Of a DNA stretch of 64,000 bases, positions 43,090-54,990 are shown in pieces. A program made the position numbers and the translations under genes. The first letter of the stretch is position 1. Every line of letters starts with the position of its first letter. Below the pieces are notes generated by a model, which had not been told where the DNA came from, made no database searches, and saw only the letters and a list, made by a program, of their open reading frames with translations. The DNA comes from Alphaproteobacteria bacterium (lineage in GTDB: Bacteria > Pseudomonadota > Alphaproteobacteria > Rhodobacterales > Rhodobacteraceae): the NCBI GenBank assembly GCA_009908505.1, contig JAAAPD010000046.1, forward strand, positions 40,119-104,118, given 5' to 3'.

Positions 43090-46000
43090 TCACCCCTGCA
43101 ATGCCCGCACGCGCACCTCGTCGCTGACCTTGGCCGTCATGGCCAGGGCGGCGGCGTGGGATCCGGCCAGTGTGGTGTAATAGGGGATCTTGTCGGCCAG
43201 CGACACGGCGCGGATCGAGCGGCTGTCCTCGACCGCCGCGGACCCTTCGGTCGAGTTGAAGACCAGCGCGATGTCGCCATCCTTGAGCCGGTCGACCACC
43301 GTGCGGCCGCCTTCGTAGACCTTGTTGACGATCTCGGCCTCGAAGCCCTGTTCCCTGAGCCAGGCGGCGGTACCGCGGGTGGCGCAGATCGTCATCCCCA
43401 GATCGGTGACCATCTGCGCGGTCTCGCGCAGCACTGCGCCCTTGTCGGTATCCTTGATGGAAAAGAACACCATGCCCGAGGTCGGCAGATCCTGCCCGGC
43501 GCCCATCTGCGCCTTGAGGAAGGCGCGCCCGAAATCGCGGGCCCAGCCCATCACTTCGCCGGTCGAGCGCATCTCGGGGCCCAGGATCGTATCGACACCC
43601 GGGAAACGGTTGAAGGGCATGACCGCCTCTTTGACGCTGAACCACGGGGTCTGCGGATCGGCGAGCGTGAAGGGGTTGCCCAGCGGCAGCACGTCCATCG
43701 GGTCTTCGGCCTCGGGGTAGGGCGGGCGCATGGGGAAATTCGACAGCGGCTCGCCCGCCATCAGCCGCGCGGCGATCGAGGCGATGGCGCTATCGGTGGC
43801 CTTCGCGACGAAGGGCACCGTGCGGCTGGCGCGCGGGTTCACCTCGATCAGGTAGACCTCGCCATGCTTGACCGCGAATTGCACGTTCATCAGCCCCTTG
43901 ACCTGCAGCGCCTTGGCCAGCGCCTCGGCCTGGCGCTTCATCTCGTCCACGATGGCCGGGTCCAGCGAATGCGGCGGCAGGCAGCAGGCACTGTCGCCCG
44001 AATGCACGCCGGCCTCTTCGATATGCTGCATGATGCCGGCGATATGCACGTTCTCGCCGTCGCACAGGCAGTCGAGGTCCACCTCGACCGCGCCGGACAG
44101 GTAGCCATCCAGCAGCACGGGGCTGTCGCCGGAGACCACCACCGCCTCGGCGATGTAGCGTTCCAGGTGGGCCATGTCGCGCACGATCTCCATCGCGCGC
44201 CCCCCCAGAACGTAGGATGGGCGGATCACCAGCGGGAAGCCGATGCCTTCGGCGATTTCCAACGCCTGCCTGTCGGTCGATGCTATGCCGTTCTTGGGCT
44301 GTTTCAGGCCAAGCTTGCCGACCAGCGCCTGGAACCGTTCACGATCCTCGGCAAGGTCGATGGCATCCGGCGAGGTGCCCAGGATCGGAATGCCGGCCTT
44401 TTCGAGGTCATTGGCCAGTTTCAGAGGGGTCTGACCGCCGAACTGCACGATGACACCGTGCAGGGTGCCGTTTTCCTGCTCGACCCGCAGGATTTCCATC
44501 ACGTGTTCGAAGGTCAACGGTTCGAAATAGAGCCGGTCGGAGGTGTCGTAGTCGGTGCTGACGGTCTCGGGGTTGCAGTTGACCATGATGGTCTCGTAGC
44601 CCTGCTCGGTCAGGGCGAAACAGGCGTGACAGCAGCAATAATCGAACTCGATGCCTTGCCCGATCCGGTTCGGGCCGCCGCCCAGGATGACGACCTTCTT
44701 GCGGTCGCTGGCGCGCGCCTCGCATTCGACCTCGCCCATCATCGGGGCCTCGTAGGTGGAATACATGTAGGGCGTCTGGGCCTCGAATTCGGCCGCGCAG
44801 GTGTCGATCCGCTTGAAGACGGCGGTGATGCCGGCGGCGTGGCGGACCTTGCGCAGCTCGGTCTCGTCCATGCCGGTCAGCTTGGCCAGGCGGGCATCGG
44901 TGAAGCCCATCATCTTGAGCATCCGCAGCCCATCGGCATCGCCCGGCAGCCCGTTCGATTCCACGTCGTGCTCGGCCTCGATGATCTCGCGGATGCGGGC
45001 CAGGAACCACGGGTCGAACGCGGTGATGGACTGGATGTCGTCATCCGAGAAGCCCTCGCGCATGGCCTGGGCGATCACGCGCAGGCGGTCGGGGGCCTGC
45101 TTGGCCAGTTCCTTGGTGATCGCGGCGCGGCCATTCGCCGGGTCGTCGGCACCGGGAATGTCGATCTCGTCGAAGCCGGACAGGCCCGATTCCATCGAGG
45201 CCAGCGCCTTTTGAAGCGATTCATGGATCGTCCGGCCGATCGACATGGCCTCGCCCACGGATTTCATGGCCGTGGTCAGGTGGGGCTCGGATCCCGGAAA
45301 CTTCTCGAAGGCGAATTTCGGGATCTTGGTGACGACGTAGTCGATGGTCGGCTCGAAGCTGGCGGGTGTGACCTTGGTGATGTCGTTGTCCAGCTCGTCC
45401 AGCGTGTAGCCCACCGCCAGTTTCGCGGCGATCTTGGCGATCGGGAACCCGGTGGCCTTGGACGCCAGCGCCGAGGACCGCGAAACGCGCGGGTTCATCT
45501 CGATCACGACCATGCGGCCGTCCTCGGGGTTCACGGCCCATTGCACGTTGGAGCCACCGGTTTCCACGCCGATCTCGCGCAGCACGTTGATCGAATGCGT
45601 GCGCATCAGTTGGTATTCCTTGTCGGTCAGCGTCAGCGCCGGGGCCACGGTGATGGAATCGCCGGTATGCACGCCCATCGGGTCCACGTTCTCGATGGAA
45701 CAGACGATGATGGCGTTGTCGGCGCGGTCGCGCACGACCTCCATCTCGAACTCTTTCCAGCCCAGCAGGCTTTCATCCACCAGGATCTGGCCCACGGGCG
45801 AGGCATCCATGCCGGTGCGGCAGTAATGGATATATTCCTCGCGGTTATAGGCCACGCCGCCGCCGGTGCCGCCCAAGGTATAGGCGGGGCGGATGATGGC
45901 GGGCAGGCCGATGTCTTCCAACGCCTCCAGCGCGACGGCAACCCCGGCCTCGAGGTCGATATGGCCCTCGTCATCCTTGGGGGCGGTGACGATGGTGGCC

Positions 46001-46434
46001 TTGGGGTTCTCGATGCCCAGCCGGTCCATCGCCTCGCGGAACAGGTGCCGGTCCTCGGCCATCTCGATGGCCGCGCGCTTGGCGCCGATCATCTCGACGC
46101 CGTATTCCTCCAGCACGCCCATGTCGGCCAGCGCCAGCGAGGTGTTCAGACCGGTCTGCCCGCCCATGGTGGGCAGCAGTGCGTCGGGTCGTTCCTTGGC
46201 GATGATCTTGGCCACGGTTTCGGGGGTGATGGGTTCGATATAGGTCGCGTCGGCCAAGACCGGATCGGTCATGATCGTGGCCGGGTTGGAATTGACCAGG
46301 ATGACGCGATAGCCCTCTTCGCGCAGGGCCTTGCAGGCCTGGGCGCCGGAATAGTCGAATTCGCAGGCCTGGCCGATGATGATGGGCCCCGCACCGATGA
46401 TCATGATCGACTGGATGTCGGTTCTCTTCGGCAT
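43090..46434 (-). CDS. carB: Carbamoyl-phosphate synthase large subunit
   Basis: 1114 aa; [58 protein letters not shown]... Confidence 0.99.
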   Translation of the reverse strand: MPKRTDIQSIMIIGAGPIIIGQACEFDYSGAQACKALREEGYRVILVNSNPATIMTDPVLADATYIEPITPETVAKIIAKERPDALLPTMGGQTGLNTSLALADMGVLEEYGVEMIGAKRAAIEMAEDRHLFREAMDRLGIENPKATIVTAPKDDEGHIDLEAGVAVALEALEDIGLPAIIRPAYTLGGTGGGVAYNREEYIHYCRTGMDASPVGQILVDESLLGWKEFEMEVVRDRADNAIIVCSIENVDPMGVHTGDSITVAPALTLTDKEYQLMRTHSINVLREIGVETGGSNVQWAVNPEDGRMVVIEMNPRVSRSSALASKATGFPIAKIAAKLAVGYTLDELDNDITKVTPASFEPTIDYVVTKIPKFAFEKFPGSEPHLTTAMKSVGEAMSIGRTIHESLQKALASMESGLSGFDEIDIPGADDPANGRAAITKELAKQAPDRLRVIAQAMREGFSDDDIQSITAFDPWFLARIREIIEAEHDVESNGLPGDADGLRMLKMMGFTDARLAKLTGMDETELRKVRHAAGITAVFKRIDTCAAEFEAQTPYMYSTYEAPMMGEVECEARASDRKKVVILGGGPNRIGQGIEFDYCCCHACFALTEQGYETIMVNCNPETVSTDYDTSDRLYFEPLTFEHVMEILRVEQENGTLHGVIVQFGGQTPLKLANDLEKAGIPILGTSPDAIDLAEDRERFQALVGKLGLKQPKNGIASTDRQALEIAEGIGFPLVIRPSYVLGGRAMEIVRDMAHLERYIAEAVVVSGDSPVLLDGYLSGAVEVDLDCLCDGENVHIAGIMQHIEEAGVHSGDSACCLPPHSLDPAIVDEMKRQAEALAKALQVKGLMNVQFAVKHGEVYLIEVNPRASRTVPFVAKATDSAIASIAARLMAGEPLSNFPMRPPYPEAEDPMDVLPLGNPFTLADPQTPWFSVKEAVMPFNRFPGVDTILGPEMRSTGEVMGWARDFGRAFLKAQMGAGQDLPTSGMVFFSIKDTDKGAVLRETAQMVTDLGMTICATRGTAAWLREQGFEAEIVNKVYEGGRTVVDRLKDGDIALVFNSTEGSAAVEDSRSIRAVSLADKIPYYTTLAGSHAAALAMTAKVSDEVRVRALQG

Positions 46435-46548
46435 GGCGGCAGCCCCTTTGCTTGCAAATGTCGCGATTCAGGCACCCCCGGCGCGCCCAAATTGTCGTGG
46501 GTTATAGGGATGGTGTGCGCCGGTGCAAGGACTGTTTGCGGGGGCGGC

Positions 46549-47811
46549 TCACCCGGTCTGGCCCCTCGGGGCCAACGCAAGGGCGAGGCCGCAGGCGATC
46601 ATGGTCGCGGTGCCGGCGATCTGGGGGAACAGGTCGGTGATCGGCACGTCGCGGAACAGGGCAAAGGCGGGCACGGTCAGCGGCAGGGCAAGGCAGACCA
46701 GCAAACCAAGGCCCAGGTGCAGCCCGCAGCGCACAGGCAGGACCGGCAGGAAGGCCAGCGCCGGCAGGTAATGATAGCCCCAGCTCAGCGGCAGGATCAG
46801 CGCCAGCGCAACCAGGAAGACCGGCCAGAACAGAACATCCACTCCCTGACGGCAGCGCCAGGCGCCAAACACCACAAGGGCCAACAGCGCGAGTGTCGAC
46901 AGCCCGGCCCAAAGCGGCGGTTTTTCCAGCACCCGCCAACCAGTCGCGAAGCCCTGTGTCGTCGCGCTATCGGGGGCGGTCACGAAATCGGCCTCGCCCA
47001 CCGGTGCAAGCTGGGCGATGACCGGGTCCAATCCATAGGTGAAATGGTTCATCAGCACGGTCTGCCGGATGGCCGCAACATCGTTCAGGAACTGGGCATG
47101 CAGCGGCCAGCCGGCCAGCAGCAGCGACAGCCCGCCCAGGGCCCCGCCGACAACGGCGAAGGCGGACAGCGACGACCAGCGCCGTCCGGCCAGCCAAAGA
47201 AGGGCCAGCACGGCCGGGTAGAGCTTGATCGCGGCCGCCAGTGCCAACAGGGCTCCGGCGGTCGGTCCGGCCCCGGCGCGGTCACGCTCGATGGCCGCGA
47301 CGATCAACAGGCTGACCAGGATCTGCGGCTGGTTCTGGGCCAGCGCCACCAACCCCGGTAGGGTGAAGAACATCAGCGCGAGGCCGAACGCCACGAATTG
47401 CACTAGGGTCCAGCCCGCCTGGCCGCAGGCGCGCCCGGCCAGCAGCACCATAACGGCCAGGAAAACCGGGTTCAGAAGGCTCGCGGCCACCTGGAACCCG
47501 TCGATCCCGGCCCACGGGGTCAGGGCGCTGGCCAGCACCGCCCAGAGCGGCGGATAGACGTAAGGGTAGACCGCCTCCGTGCGGCCCTGCCCGACCAGGT
47601 AGGGCCACCACTCGGACGGCGGCAGCATGGTGAACAGCCCCTCGTAGCCGGCATAGACCTGGTCCGTCGCGCCCTGGCCGTAGAAATGCCCGGCCAGCCA
47701 GGTGGCCATCAGGTCCGGCGAATGGCCATGGCCGTGGCGCGCGAAGGACAGGGCCGTGAACACCAGGATAAGCGCCAGCAGGGCGGTGCCCGGTCTGATC
47801 GTTCTGCCCAT
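46549..47811 (-). CDS. Membrane glycosyltransferase family 87 (DUF2029)-like
   Basis: Multi-TM; YVYPPLWAVLASALTPWAG...AAIKLYPAVLALLWLAGRRW. Confidence 0.8.
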   Translation of the reverse strand: MGRTIRPGTALLALILVFTALSFARHGHGHSPDLMATWLAGHFYGQGATDQVYAGYEGLFTMLPPSEWWPYLVGQGRTEAVYPYVYPPLWAVLASALTPWAGIDGFQVAASLLNPVFLAVMVLLAGRACGQAGWTLVQFVAFGLALMFFTLPGLVALAQNQPQILVSLLIVAAIERDRAGAGPTAGALLALAAAIKLYPAVLALLWLAGRRWSSLSAFAVVGGALGGLSLLLAGWPLHAQFLNDVAAIRQTVLMNHFTYGLDPVIAQLAPVGEADFVTAPDSATTQGFATGWRVLEKPPLWAGLSTLALLALVVFGAWRCRQGVDVLFWPVFLVALALILPLSWGYHYLPALAFLPVLPVRCGLHLGLGLLVCLALPLTVPAFALFRDVPITDLFPQIAGTATMIACGLALALAPRGQTG

Positions 47812-47884
47812 CCTTGCCCCGCGATTGCGTGTTTCGCTCCTGATGGGGCGTTTTCTGCCCTGTTCGGCGGTGGGCGGTCAATCT

Positions 47885-49036
47885 ATGTATCCGCCCGAAG
47901 GCGCGAAACGGCGAAAGGTGTGTCCCTTGCGGCTGAGATTCGACAGTTTGGTGGAAACCGGCGCGGCGGTGTGGTTCGACGGCGCCTCGGACCTGATCCG
48001 CGCCGATACTCCCGGCGAGGTGCCCGGGGCGCTGGAGGCGCTGAACCGGGCGCGCGCATCGGGCAAGTGGTTGGCGGGCTATGCCAGCTACGAGCTGGGC
48101 TATGCGCTCGAGGCCAAACTGGCCGACAGGATGCCCGAAGCGCGCCGTCTGCCGCTGCTGTGTTTCGGCGTCTATGACGGGCCGCGCTCGGCAGAAGCGC
48201 TGGCGGATGGTCCGGCCCGGATCGGGCCACTGCGCCCGCGCTGGGATGCGGACCGCTATGCTGCGGCCTTTGCCCGGGTGCATGACTGGATCGGGGCCGG
48301 GGACATCTACCAGGCCAACCTGACCTTTCCCATCGACACCGAGGTCACCGGCGAGAGCGAGGCGCTTTACGCCGCGCTGAGCGCGCGCCAGAAGGTGGGC
48401 CATGGCGTCCTGGTCCTGCAGGACGGCCTGCCCGACATCCTGTCGCGCTCGCCCGAGTTGTTCTTTCGCATCCATGCCGACGGGCGGCTGGAAACCCTGC
48501 CCATGAAAGGCACCCTGCCGCGCGGCGAGACCGACCTGCAGGATGCGCTCAACAAGGCGCACCTGTCGGGGGACGTGAAGAACCGGGCCGAGAACCTGAT
48601 GATCGTGGATCTTCTGCGCAACGATCTCAGCCGTATCGCCGAGATCGGCAGCGTCAGGGTGCCGGAACTGTTCCATGTCCAGACCTATGCGACCCTGCAC
48701 CAGATGGTCAGCCGGGTGGTGGGGCAATTGCGCGCCGGAACCGGCCTGGGCGACGTGTTCGCGGCGCTTTTTCCGTGCGGCTCGATCACCGGCGCACCCA
48801 AGGTCCGCGCGATGGAGATCATCCACGCGCTGGAGGACACGCCGCGCGAAGCCTATTGCGGCACGATCGGCTGGGCCGCGCCGGACGGGCGGGCGGAATT
48901 CAACGTGGCCATCCGCACCCTGATGCGCGAAGACGATGCGGCGGTCCTGAACGTGGGCGGCGGCGTGGTCTGGGACAGCACCGCCGAAAGCGAATACGAA
49001 GAGGCGCTGTGGAAGGCGCGGTTCGCGGCGCTCTGA
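47885..49036 (+). CDS. pabB: Aminodeoxychorismate synthase component I
   Basis: GDIYQANLTFPID; ILSRSPELFFRI; TLPMKGTLPRGETDLQDALNKAHLSGDVKNRAENLMIVDLLRNDLSRIAEIGSV; PCGSITGAPKVRAMEII. Confidence 0.93.
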   Translation: MYPPEGAKRRKVCPLRLRFDSLVETGAAVWFDGASDLIRADTPGEVPGALEALNRARASGKWLAGYASYELGYALEAKLADRMPEARRLPLLCFGVYDGPRSAEALADGPARIGPLRPRWDADRYAAAFARVHDWIGAGDIYQANLTFPIDTEVTGESEALYAALSARQKVGHGVLVLQDGLPDILSRSPELFFRIHADGRLETLPMKGTLPRGETDLQDALNKAHLSGDVKNRAENLMIVDLLRNDLSRIAEIGSVRVPELFHVQTYATLHQMVSRVVGQLRAGTGLGDVFAALFPCGSITGAPKVRAMEIIHALEDTPREAYCGTIGWAAPDGRAEFNVAIRTLMREDDAAVLNVGGGVVWDSTAESEYEEALWKARFAAL

Positions 49037-49056
49037 TCGGTTTGCCAGAATCCCGC

Positions 49057-50292
49057 CTACTGCGCCGCGTGCGTCCGGGCTTCGGGCGGGGGGTAAAGGT
49101 AGTCGCGCGTCACCGGCACGGCGTATTGCGCGTGGCTCAGCTGCATCTGGAACACCCCCTGGCGGGCCTGTTCGAATGTCGCCTCGCAGGCCACGAGGTA
49201 GAACCGCCACATCCGGATGAACCTTTCGTCGTTCATCGCCCGCACCTGTGGCAGCGCGGCCTCGAACCGCTGGCGCCAATGGTTCAGCGTGGGGCCGTAA
49301 TGGCCGCGCAACACCTCGATATCCGTGGCCCAGAGCCCCGAGCGTTCGATGGGCGGCACCAATTCTGACAGTGACGGCACGTAGCCGCCCGGAAAGATGT
49401 ATTTTTCCAGCCAGTCCGAGGTGGGCCGGGGCGGCGCGACCTGGCCGATCGTGTGGATCAGCGCCACACCGTCCGGGGCCAGCAGGTCATGGACCTTGCT
49501 GAAATAGGTGTCGAATTGCGGCAGCCCCACATGTTCCAGCATGCCGACGCTGACGATCCGGTCGAAGCTCTTGTTCAGTTTGCGGTAGTCCATCAGGCGG
49601 AACGCGACACGGTCCGACAGGCCCGCCGCCTCGGCCCGCCGGCGCGCGGTGGCCAGCTGGTTTTCCGACAGGGTCACGCCGGTCACGCGCGCGCCATGGT
49701 CGCGTGCCAGCGTCAGCGCCAGACCGCCCCAGCCGCAGCCGATATCTAGAACCCTGCACCCCGGCTGCAGCCGCAGCTTGGCCGCGATATGCGCCTTCTT
49801 GGCGGCCTGCGCCTCTTCCAATGTCATGTCGGGGCGGGCGAAATAGGCGCAGGAATACTGCATGTCCTCGTCCAGAAACAGCCGATAGAGATCGTCCGAC
49901 AGGTCGTAGTGATGCGCCACGTTGCGCCGCGCCCGGCGCGGATCGTTGCGTTGCACAAAGCGGTTCAGGCGCTGGCGCAGCCCCTGGACGGCCCGGAACC
50001 AGCCGGGCATGCGGCCCCGGCCATGCATGTTGCGGGTGAAAAGGGCGACGAGGTCGTAAAGCCCATCGGGCGCGACCTCGATCTGCCCGTCCATGTAGCC
50101 TTCGCCAAAGGCCATGACCGGCCGCAGGCACAGGGCACGGTAGTGGCCGGGATCGACAAGATGCATCCGCGCCGGGGCCACGACGTTGCTCTCGCGCCCA
50201 AAGGCGCTGACCGATCCATCGGCCCAGGTGACCGTCAATCGCCCCTCGACCACCAGCCTGGCCAGCAGCCTGTCGAGCGTGCTTTTCCACAT
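49057..50292 (-). CDS. cfa: Cyclopropane-fatty-acyl-phospholipid synthase family methyltransferase
   Basis: VAHHYDLSDDLYRLFLDEDMQYSCAYF; VLDIGCGWGGLALTLA; EHVGLPQFDTYFSKVHDLLAPDGVALIHTIG; start at 50292. Confidence 0.94.
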   Translation of the reverse strand: MWKSTLDRLLARLVVEGRLTVTWADGSVSAFGRESNVVAPARMHLVDPGHYRALCLRPVMAFGEGYMDGQIEVAPDGLYDLVALFTRNMHGRGRMPGWFRAVQGLRQRLNRFVQRNDPRRARRNVAHHYDLSDDLYRLFLDEDMQYSCAYFARPDMTLEEAQAAKKAHIAAKLRLQPGCRVLDIGCGWGGLALTLARDHGARVTGVTLSENQLATARRRAEAAGLSDRVAFRLMDYRKLNKSFDRIVSVGMLEHVGLPQFDTYFSKVHDLLAPDGVALIHTIGQVAPPRPTSDWLEKYIFPGGYVPSLSELVPPIERSGLWATDIEVLRGHYGPTLNHWRQRFEAALPQVRAMNDERFIRMWRFYLVACEATFEQARQGVFQMQLSHAQYAVPVTRDYLYPPPEARTHAAQ

Positions 50293-50473
50293 GGCACCCC
50301 CCTTTGCCCCATGCGCGACAATGAAAAATGCCCCCCGATCATACGCCAAGCCTTGATTCTGGCCAAATCCCCGCCGCGGCGGGCCCGCGATGGGCGGCTG
50401 CCCGCCCTTGCCCCCGCCTGTGCCACGGTGTATCGGCCCCGCGATAGATACGCCCATCGCAAGAGGATCCCCC

Positions 50474-52252
50474 ATGCACGCCTATCGCACCCATAGCTGC
50501 GCCGGATTGACCAAGGACAATGTCGGCGACACCGTTCGCCTGTCTGGCTGGGTGCATCGCGTGCGCGATCATGGCGGCGTGCTGTTCATCGACCTGCGCG
50601 ACCATTACGGCGTGACCCAGGTCTTATGCGACCCCGACAGCCCGGTCTTCGCCGAGGTCGAGAAGGTCCGCTCGGAATGGTGCATCCGCATCGACGGCAC
50701 CGTGAAGGCCCGCGACCCCGAGCTTATCAACCCCAAGATCCCCACCGGCGAGATCGAGGTCTTCATCCGCGACATGGACGTTCTGGGCGCGGCCGAGGAA
50801 TTGCCGCTGATGGTCTTCGGCGACCAGGAATACCCCGAGGAGACCCGCCTTCGCTATCGCTACCTGGACCTGCGCCGCGATGATATGCAGCGCAATATGA
50901 CGCTGCGCTCGGACGTGGTGGCGGCGATGCGCCGGCGCATGTGGGACCAGGGGTTTCGCGAATATCAGACGCCGATCATCACCGCCTCGTCCCCCGAGGG
51001 CGCGCGCGACTTCCTCGTGCCCTCGCGCCTGCATCCGGGCAAGTTCTACGCGCTGCCCCAGGCGCCGCAGCTGTTCAAGCAGCTGATAATGGTTAGCGGC
51101 TTCGACAAGTATTTCCAGATCGCGCCCTGTTTCCGCGACGAGGACCCGCGCGCCGACCGCTCGCCCACCGATTTCTACCAGCTCGACATGGAGATGTCCT
51201 TCGTCGAACAGCAGGACGTGTTCGACACGATCCAGCCGGTCATCGAAGGGGTGTTCGAGGAGTTCGGCGGCGGCAAGAAGGTGGACAAGCATTGGCCGCA
51301 GATTTCTTTCGCCGATGCCGCCAAGTGGTATGGCACCGACAAGCCGGACCTGCGCAACCCGATCAAGATGCAGGATGCTTCCGAGCATTTTCGCGGCAGC
51401 GGCTTTGCCATCTTCGCCAAGCTGCTGGAACAGGACGGCACCGAGATCCGCGCGATCCCCGCCCCCGGCGGCGGCAGCCGCAAGTTCTGCGATCGTATGA
51501 ACAGTTTCGCCCAGAAAGAGGGCCTGCCGGGGATGGGGTATATCTTCTGGCGCGAGGGCGAGAACGGCATGGAAGCCGCCGGTCCCCTGGCCAAGAACAT
51601 CGGCCCCGAACGGACCGAGGCGATCCGCACCCAGCTGGGGCTGGGCAAGGGCGACGCGGCCTTCTTCCTGGGTGGCAAACCGTCCGGCTTCGAACGCGTC
51701 GCGGGCAAGGCGCGCGACGTGATCGGCGAGGAACTGGGCCTCACCGACCACGACCGGTTCGCCTTTGCCTGGATCGTCGATTTCCCGATGTACGAGGCCG
51801 ACGAGGAAACCGGCGAGGTCGATTTCAGCCACAACCCGTTTTCCATGCCCCAGGGCGGGCTGGATGCGCTGTCGGGTGATCCGCTGTCGGTGCTGGGCTA
51901 CCAGTATGACCTGGCCTGCAACGGCTACGAACTGGTCTCGGGCGCGATCCGGAACCACCGGCTCGACGTGATGATCAAGGCCTTCGAGAAGGCCGGCTAT
52001 GATGAGGCCGAGGTGAAGAAGCGCTTTGGCGGGCTGGTCAATGCCTTCCAATACGGCGCCCCGCCCCACGGTGGCTGCGCGGCGGGGATCGACCGGATCG
52101 TCATGCTTCTGGCCGAGGAACAGAACATCCGCGAGGTGATCATGTTCCCGATGAACCAGCGCGCCGAAGACCTGATGATGAACGCGCCGAGCGATCCGAC
52201 CAACGAACAGCTGCGCGAGCTGCACCTGCGGGTGATCCCGCAGGAGCACTGA
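50474..52252 (+). CDS. aspS: Aspartyl-tRNA synthetase
   Basis: [51 protein letters not shown]...; class II motifs, [15 protein letters not shown]. Confidence 0.98.
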   Translation: MHAYRTHSCAGLTKDNVGDTVRLSGWVHRVRDHGGVLFIDLRDHYGVTQVLCDPDSPVFAEVEKVRSEWCIRIDGTVKARDPELINPKIPTGEIEVFIRDMDVLGAAEELPLMVFGDQEYPEETRLRYRYLDLRRDDMQRNMTLRSDVVAAMRRRMWDQGFREYQTPIITASSPEGARDFLVPSRLHPGKFYALPQAPQLFKQLIMVSGFDKYFQIAPCFRDEDPRADRSPTDFYQLDMEMSFVEQQDVFDTIQPVIEGVFEEFGGGKKVDKHWPQISFADAAKWYGTDKPDLRNPIKMQDASEHFRGSGFAIFAKLLEQDGTEIRAIPAPGGGSRKFCDRMNSFAQKEGLPGMGYIFWREGENGMEAAGPLAKNIGPERTEAIRTQLGLGKGDAAFFLGGKPSGFERVAGKARDVIGEELGLTDHDRFAFAWIVDFPMYEADEETGEVDFSHNPFSMPQGGLDALSGDPLSVLGYQYDLACNGYELVSGAIRNHRLDVMIKAFEKAGYDEAEVKKRFGGLVNAFQYGAPPHGGCAAGIDRIVMLLAEEQNIREVIMFPMNQRAEDLMMNAPSDPTNEQLRELHLRVIPQEH

Positions 52253-52348
52253 GCGCCCCACGCAATTCCCCGCCGGCATTGCGAATTCGCGACGGACATC
52301 GGCCGCCGATCCGTATAGGATCGGAACAACGGCAACGCGGAGGCTGCG

Positions 52349-53728
52349 GTGACATTCGATCCCGTCATGGCGGAAATCCGGTTCGGCGTGGGCCTGTCGC
52401 CTGACAGGGCCCCGCCCGGATCGGTCGATGACATGTTGACGGCGCTTGCCGGGCCGGACCGGATGGCGCGGGCCTGGCCCATCGCCCGTTTCGCGGCGGC
52501 CGAGCCATCCTTCGCCTCGATCCGGGCCGCCGCGCTGGCCGTGCGCGACGCGCCCGATGCCGAGGCCGAGGCGCGGGCCATGGCCCATCGCGACCAGTTG
52601 CGCGAGAACGGGCGCGAGATGTATGCCGCCAACCTTGCCACCGAGGTCGCCCGAACGGTGGATACCACCGACGGGATGCGCGAACGGCTCACCCGGTTCT
52701 GGGCCGATCATTTCACCGTGCGCGCGGTCAGTGGCGCGGTGCGCCACCTGGTGTCCCCCTATATCGAAGAGGCGATCCGCCCGCACGTGACTGGCCGTTT
52801 CGCCGACATGCTGCGCGCGGTGATCGTCAGCCCGATGATGCTGCTCTATCTCGACCAGCACCTGTCGCTGGGCCCCAACAGCGAGGCCGCGCGCAAACAG
52901 GGGCGCGGGCTGAACGAGAACCTGGCACGCGAATTGCTGGAACTGCACACGCTGGGCGTGGGCGGGGCCTATACCCAGACCGATGTGCGCGAACTGGCCG
53001 AATTGCTGACCGGGCTGGGCTGGTCGGCGCGGCGGGGATTCCGGTTTCGCCCCAACAGCGCCGAACCGGGGGCCGAAACGGTGCTGGGCGTCGATTATGG
53101 CGGCGGGGCGCCGTCGCTGGACGACATCCTGGACGCGATGGAGGGCCTTGCGCTGCATCCTGACACGGCGCGGCACCTGGCGCGCAAGCTGGCCGTGCAT
53201 TTCATCGCGCCCGATCCCGACCCGATGCTGGTCGAAACCATGGCGGCGCGCTACCTGGCGGCAGACGGCGACCTGTTGGCCATGGTCGAAGGGATGTTGC
53301 TGCACCCCGCCGCCTGGTCGCCCCCCGCGCGGAATGTGAAACTGCCCTTCGACTACATCGCGTCCGGTTTGCGGGCGCTGGCGGTGCCGCCCGAAGTGGT
53401 CGCCGGGGCCAGCCTGCAACAGGTGCGCCATGTCGTGCAGTTCCCCATGCGCGTGATGGGCCAGACCTGGCAGGCGCCGACCGGGCCCGATGGCTGGCCG
53501 GAAGCGGCCGAGGAATGGATTACGCCGCAGGGCATGGCGGGCCGGATTTCCTGGGCGATGCAGGCGCCCGAACGTCTGGTCGATGCGCTGCCCGACCCGC
53601 GCGATTTCGTGCATCACGCGCTGGGCCCGGAGCCGCCCGAGCCGGTCGCCTTCGCCGCCCGCGCTGCCGAAACGCGGAGCGACGGGGTCGGGGTGATCCT
53701 GGCCTCGGCGGCCTTTCACAGGAGGTGA
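52349..53728 (+). CDS. DUF1800 domain-containing protein
   Basis: RLTRFWADHFTVRAVS...RGLNENLARELLELHTLGVGGAYTQTDVRELAELLTGLGW; GTG start. Confidence 0.93.
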   Translation: MTFDPVMAEIRFGVGLSPDRAPPGSVDDMLTALAGPDRMARAWPIARFAAAEPSFASIRAAALAVRDAPDAEAEARAMAHRDQLRENGREMYAANLATEVARTVDTTDGMRERLTRFWADHFTVRAVSGAVRHLVSPYIEEAIRPHVTGRFADMLRAVIVSPMMLLYLDQHLSLGPNSEAARKQGRGLNENLARELLELHTLGVGGAYTQTDVRELAELLTGLGWSARRGFRFRPNSAEPGAETVLGVDYGGGAPSLDDILDAMEGLALHPDTARHLARKLAVHFIAPDPDPMLVETMAARYLAADGDLLAMVEGMLLHPAAWSPPARNVKLPFDYIASGLRALAVPPEVVAGASLQQVRHVVQFPMRVMGQTWQAPTGPDGWPEAAEEWITPQGMAGRISWAMQAPERLVDALPDPRDFVHHALGPEPPEPVAFAARAAETRSDGVGVILASAAFHRR

Positions 53729-53730
53729 GG

Positions 53731-54948
53731 ATGCAAAGACGTGATTTCCTTATGCGCAGCCTTGCCCTGGGCTGTTCGGCGGCCGCCGCGCCGCTGGTCA
53801 CGCCCGTGGCAATGGCCGCGGCGCCCTGGGATACGCGGCTGGTGGTCATCATCCTGCGCGGTGCGATGGACGGGCTGGACGTGATCCGCCCCCATGGCGA
53901 TGCGGATTTCGCCGCGCTGCGCCCCGGCCTGGGCGGGGCGGGCGACCCGGGGGCGCTGGACCTCGACGGGTTCTTCGGCCTGCATCCGGGTTTCGAGCGG
54001 CTGCACCCCCTGTGGCAGGCCGGCGAATTCGGCGCGGTGCAGGCGGTGTCGACACCTTATCGCGACAAGCGCAGTCATTTCGACGGCCAGGATATCCTTG
54101 AGGCCGGGCTGCCGGGGTTGCAGGGCGGCGGGCTGCGCGACGGCTGGCTGAATCGCATGCTGCAGCTGCGGTCCGAGCTGGAGCCCGAGATCGCCTACGC
54201 GATCGGGCGCGAACGCATGCTGGTCCTGTCGGGCGAGGCGCCCACGGCGCGCTGGTCGCCCGAGGCCGAACTGGAAGTGTCGGCCAATGCGCGGCAATTG
54301 CTCAATATCGTGCATCACGACGATCCGTTGTTCCGCGACGCCAGCGCCGATGCGATCGAGATCGCGGAAAGCCTGGCGCTGGATGCCGAAATGGCCGAGC
54401 AGACCGGCGAGATGATGGCCGATAGCCCGATGATGGAAGGCGTGTCGCTGAACCGGACCCATGTGAAACTGGCGGAATTCGCGGCGTCGCGGCTGCGCGG
54501 GGACACGCGGATCGCCTCATTTTCCATCAATGGCTGGGATACCCATGCCAAGCAGGCCGGCGGGCTGCGCCATCGCGGCGCGGCGTTGTCCGACACGATC
54601 CTGACGCTCAAAGCGGGGCTGGGCACGGTCTGGGACAAGACGGCCGTGCTCTGCCTGACCGAGTTCGGGCGCACTGCGGCCGAAAACGGCACAGGCGGTA
54701 CCGATCACGGGACCGGGGGCGCGATGCTGTTCGCCGGCGGGGCCTTGCGGGGCGGGCAGGTGCTGGGCGACTGGCCGGGCTTGTCCGAGGCCGATCTCTA
54801 CGCCCGCCGCGATCTCATGCCCACCCGCGATGTGCGGGCGCATGCGGCCTGGGTCATGGCCGGGTTGATGGGCCTGAACCGGGATGAGCTGGAAGGCGCG
54901 ATCTTCCCGGGGATGGAAATGGGCCCGCCGCCGGGCCTGCTGCGGTAG
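53731..54948 (+). CDS. DUF1501 domain-containing protein, Tat-type signal
   Basis: MQRRDFLMRSLALGCSAAAAPLVTPVAMAA; RLVVIILRGAMDGLDVIRPHGD; FGRTAAENGTGGTDHGTGGAMLFAGG. Confidence 0.93.
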   Translation: MQRRDFLMRSLALGCSAAAAPLVTPVAMAAAPWDTRLVVIILRGAMDGLDVIRPHGDADFAALRPGLGGAGDPGALDLDGFFGLHPGFERLHPLWQAGEFGAVQAVSTPYRDKRSHFDGQDILEAGLPGLQGGGLRDGWLNRMLQLRSELEPEIAYAIGRERMLVLSGEAPTARWSPEAELEVSANARQLLNIVHHDDPLFRDASADAIEIAESLALDAEMAEQTGEMMADSPMMEGVSLNRTHVKLAEFAASRLRGDTRIASFSINGWDTHAKQAGGLRHRGAALSDTILTLKAGLGTVWDKTAVLCLTEFGRTAAENGTGGTDHGTGGAMLFAGGALRGGQVLGDWPGLSEADLYARRDLMPTRDVRAHAAWVMAGLMGLNRDELEGAIFPGMEMGPPPGLLR

Positions 54949-54990
54949 CGGGCGCGCGGCGACGGGCCGAATGCCTTGTCTTGCGCGGAC

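Noticed and set aside
43156-47361. 1401-aa plus-strand ORF opposite carB and the GT87-like gene
   Set aside because: Antisense shadow ORF from high-GC third-codon bias; low-complexity His/Gly/Arg-rich translation with no family resemblance; carB on the other strand is unambiguous.
50624-53719. 1031-aa minus-strand ORF opposite aspS and the DUF1800 gene
   Set aside because: Same high-GC antisense artefact; the sense strand encodes clear AspS and DUF1800 proteins.
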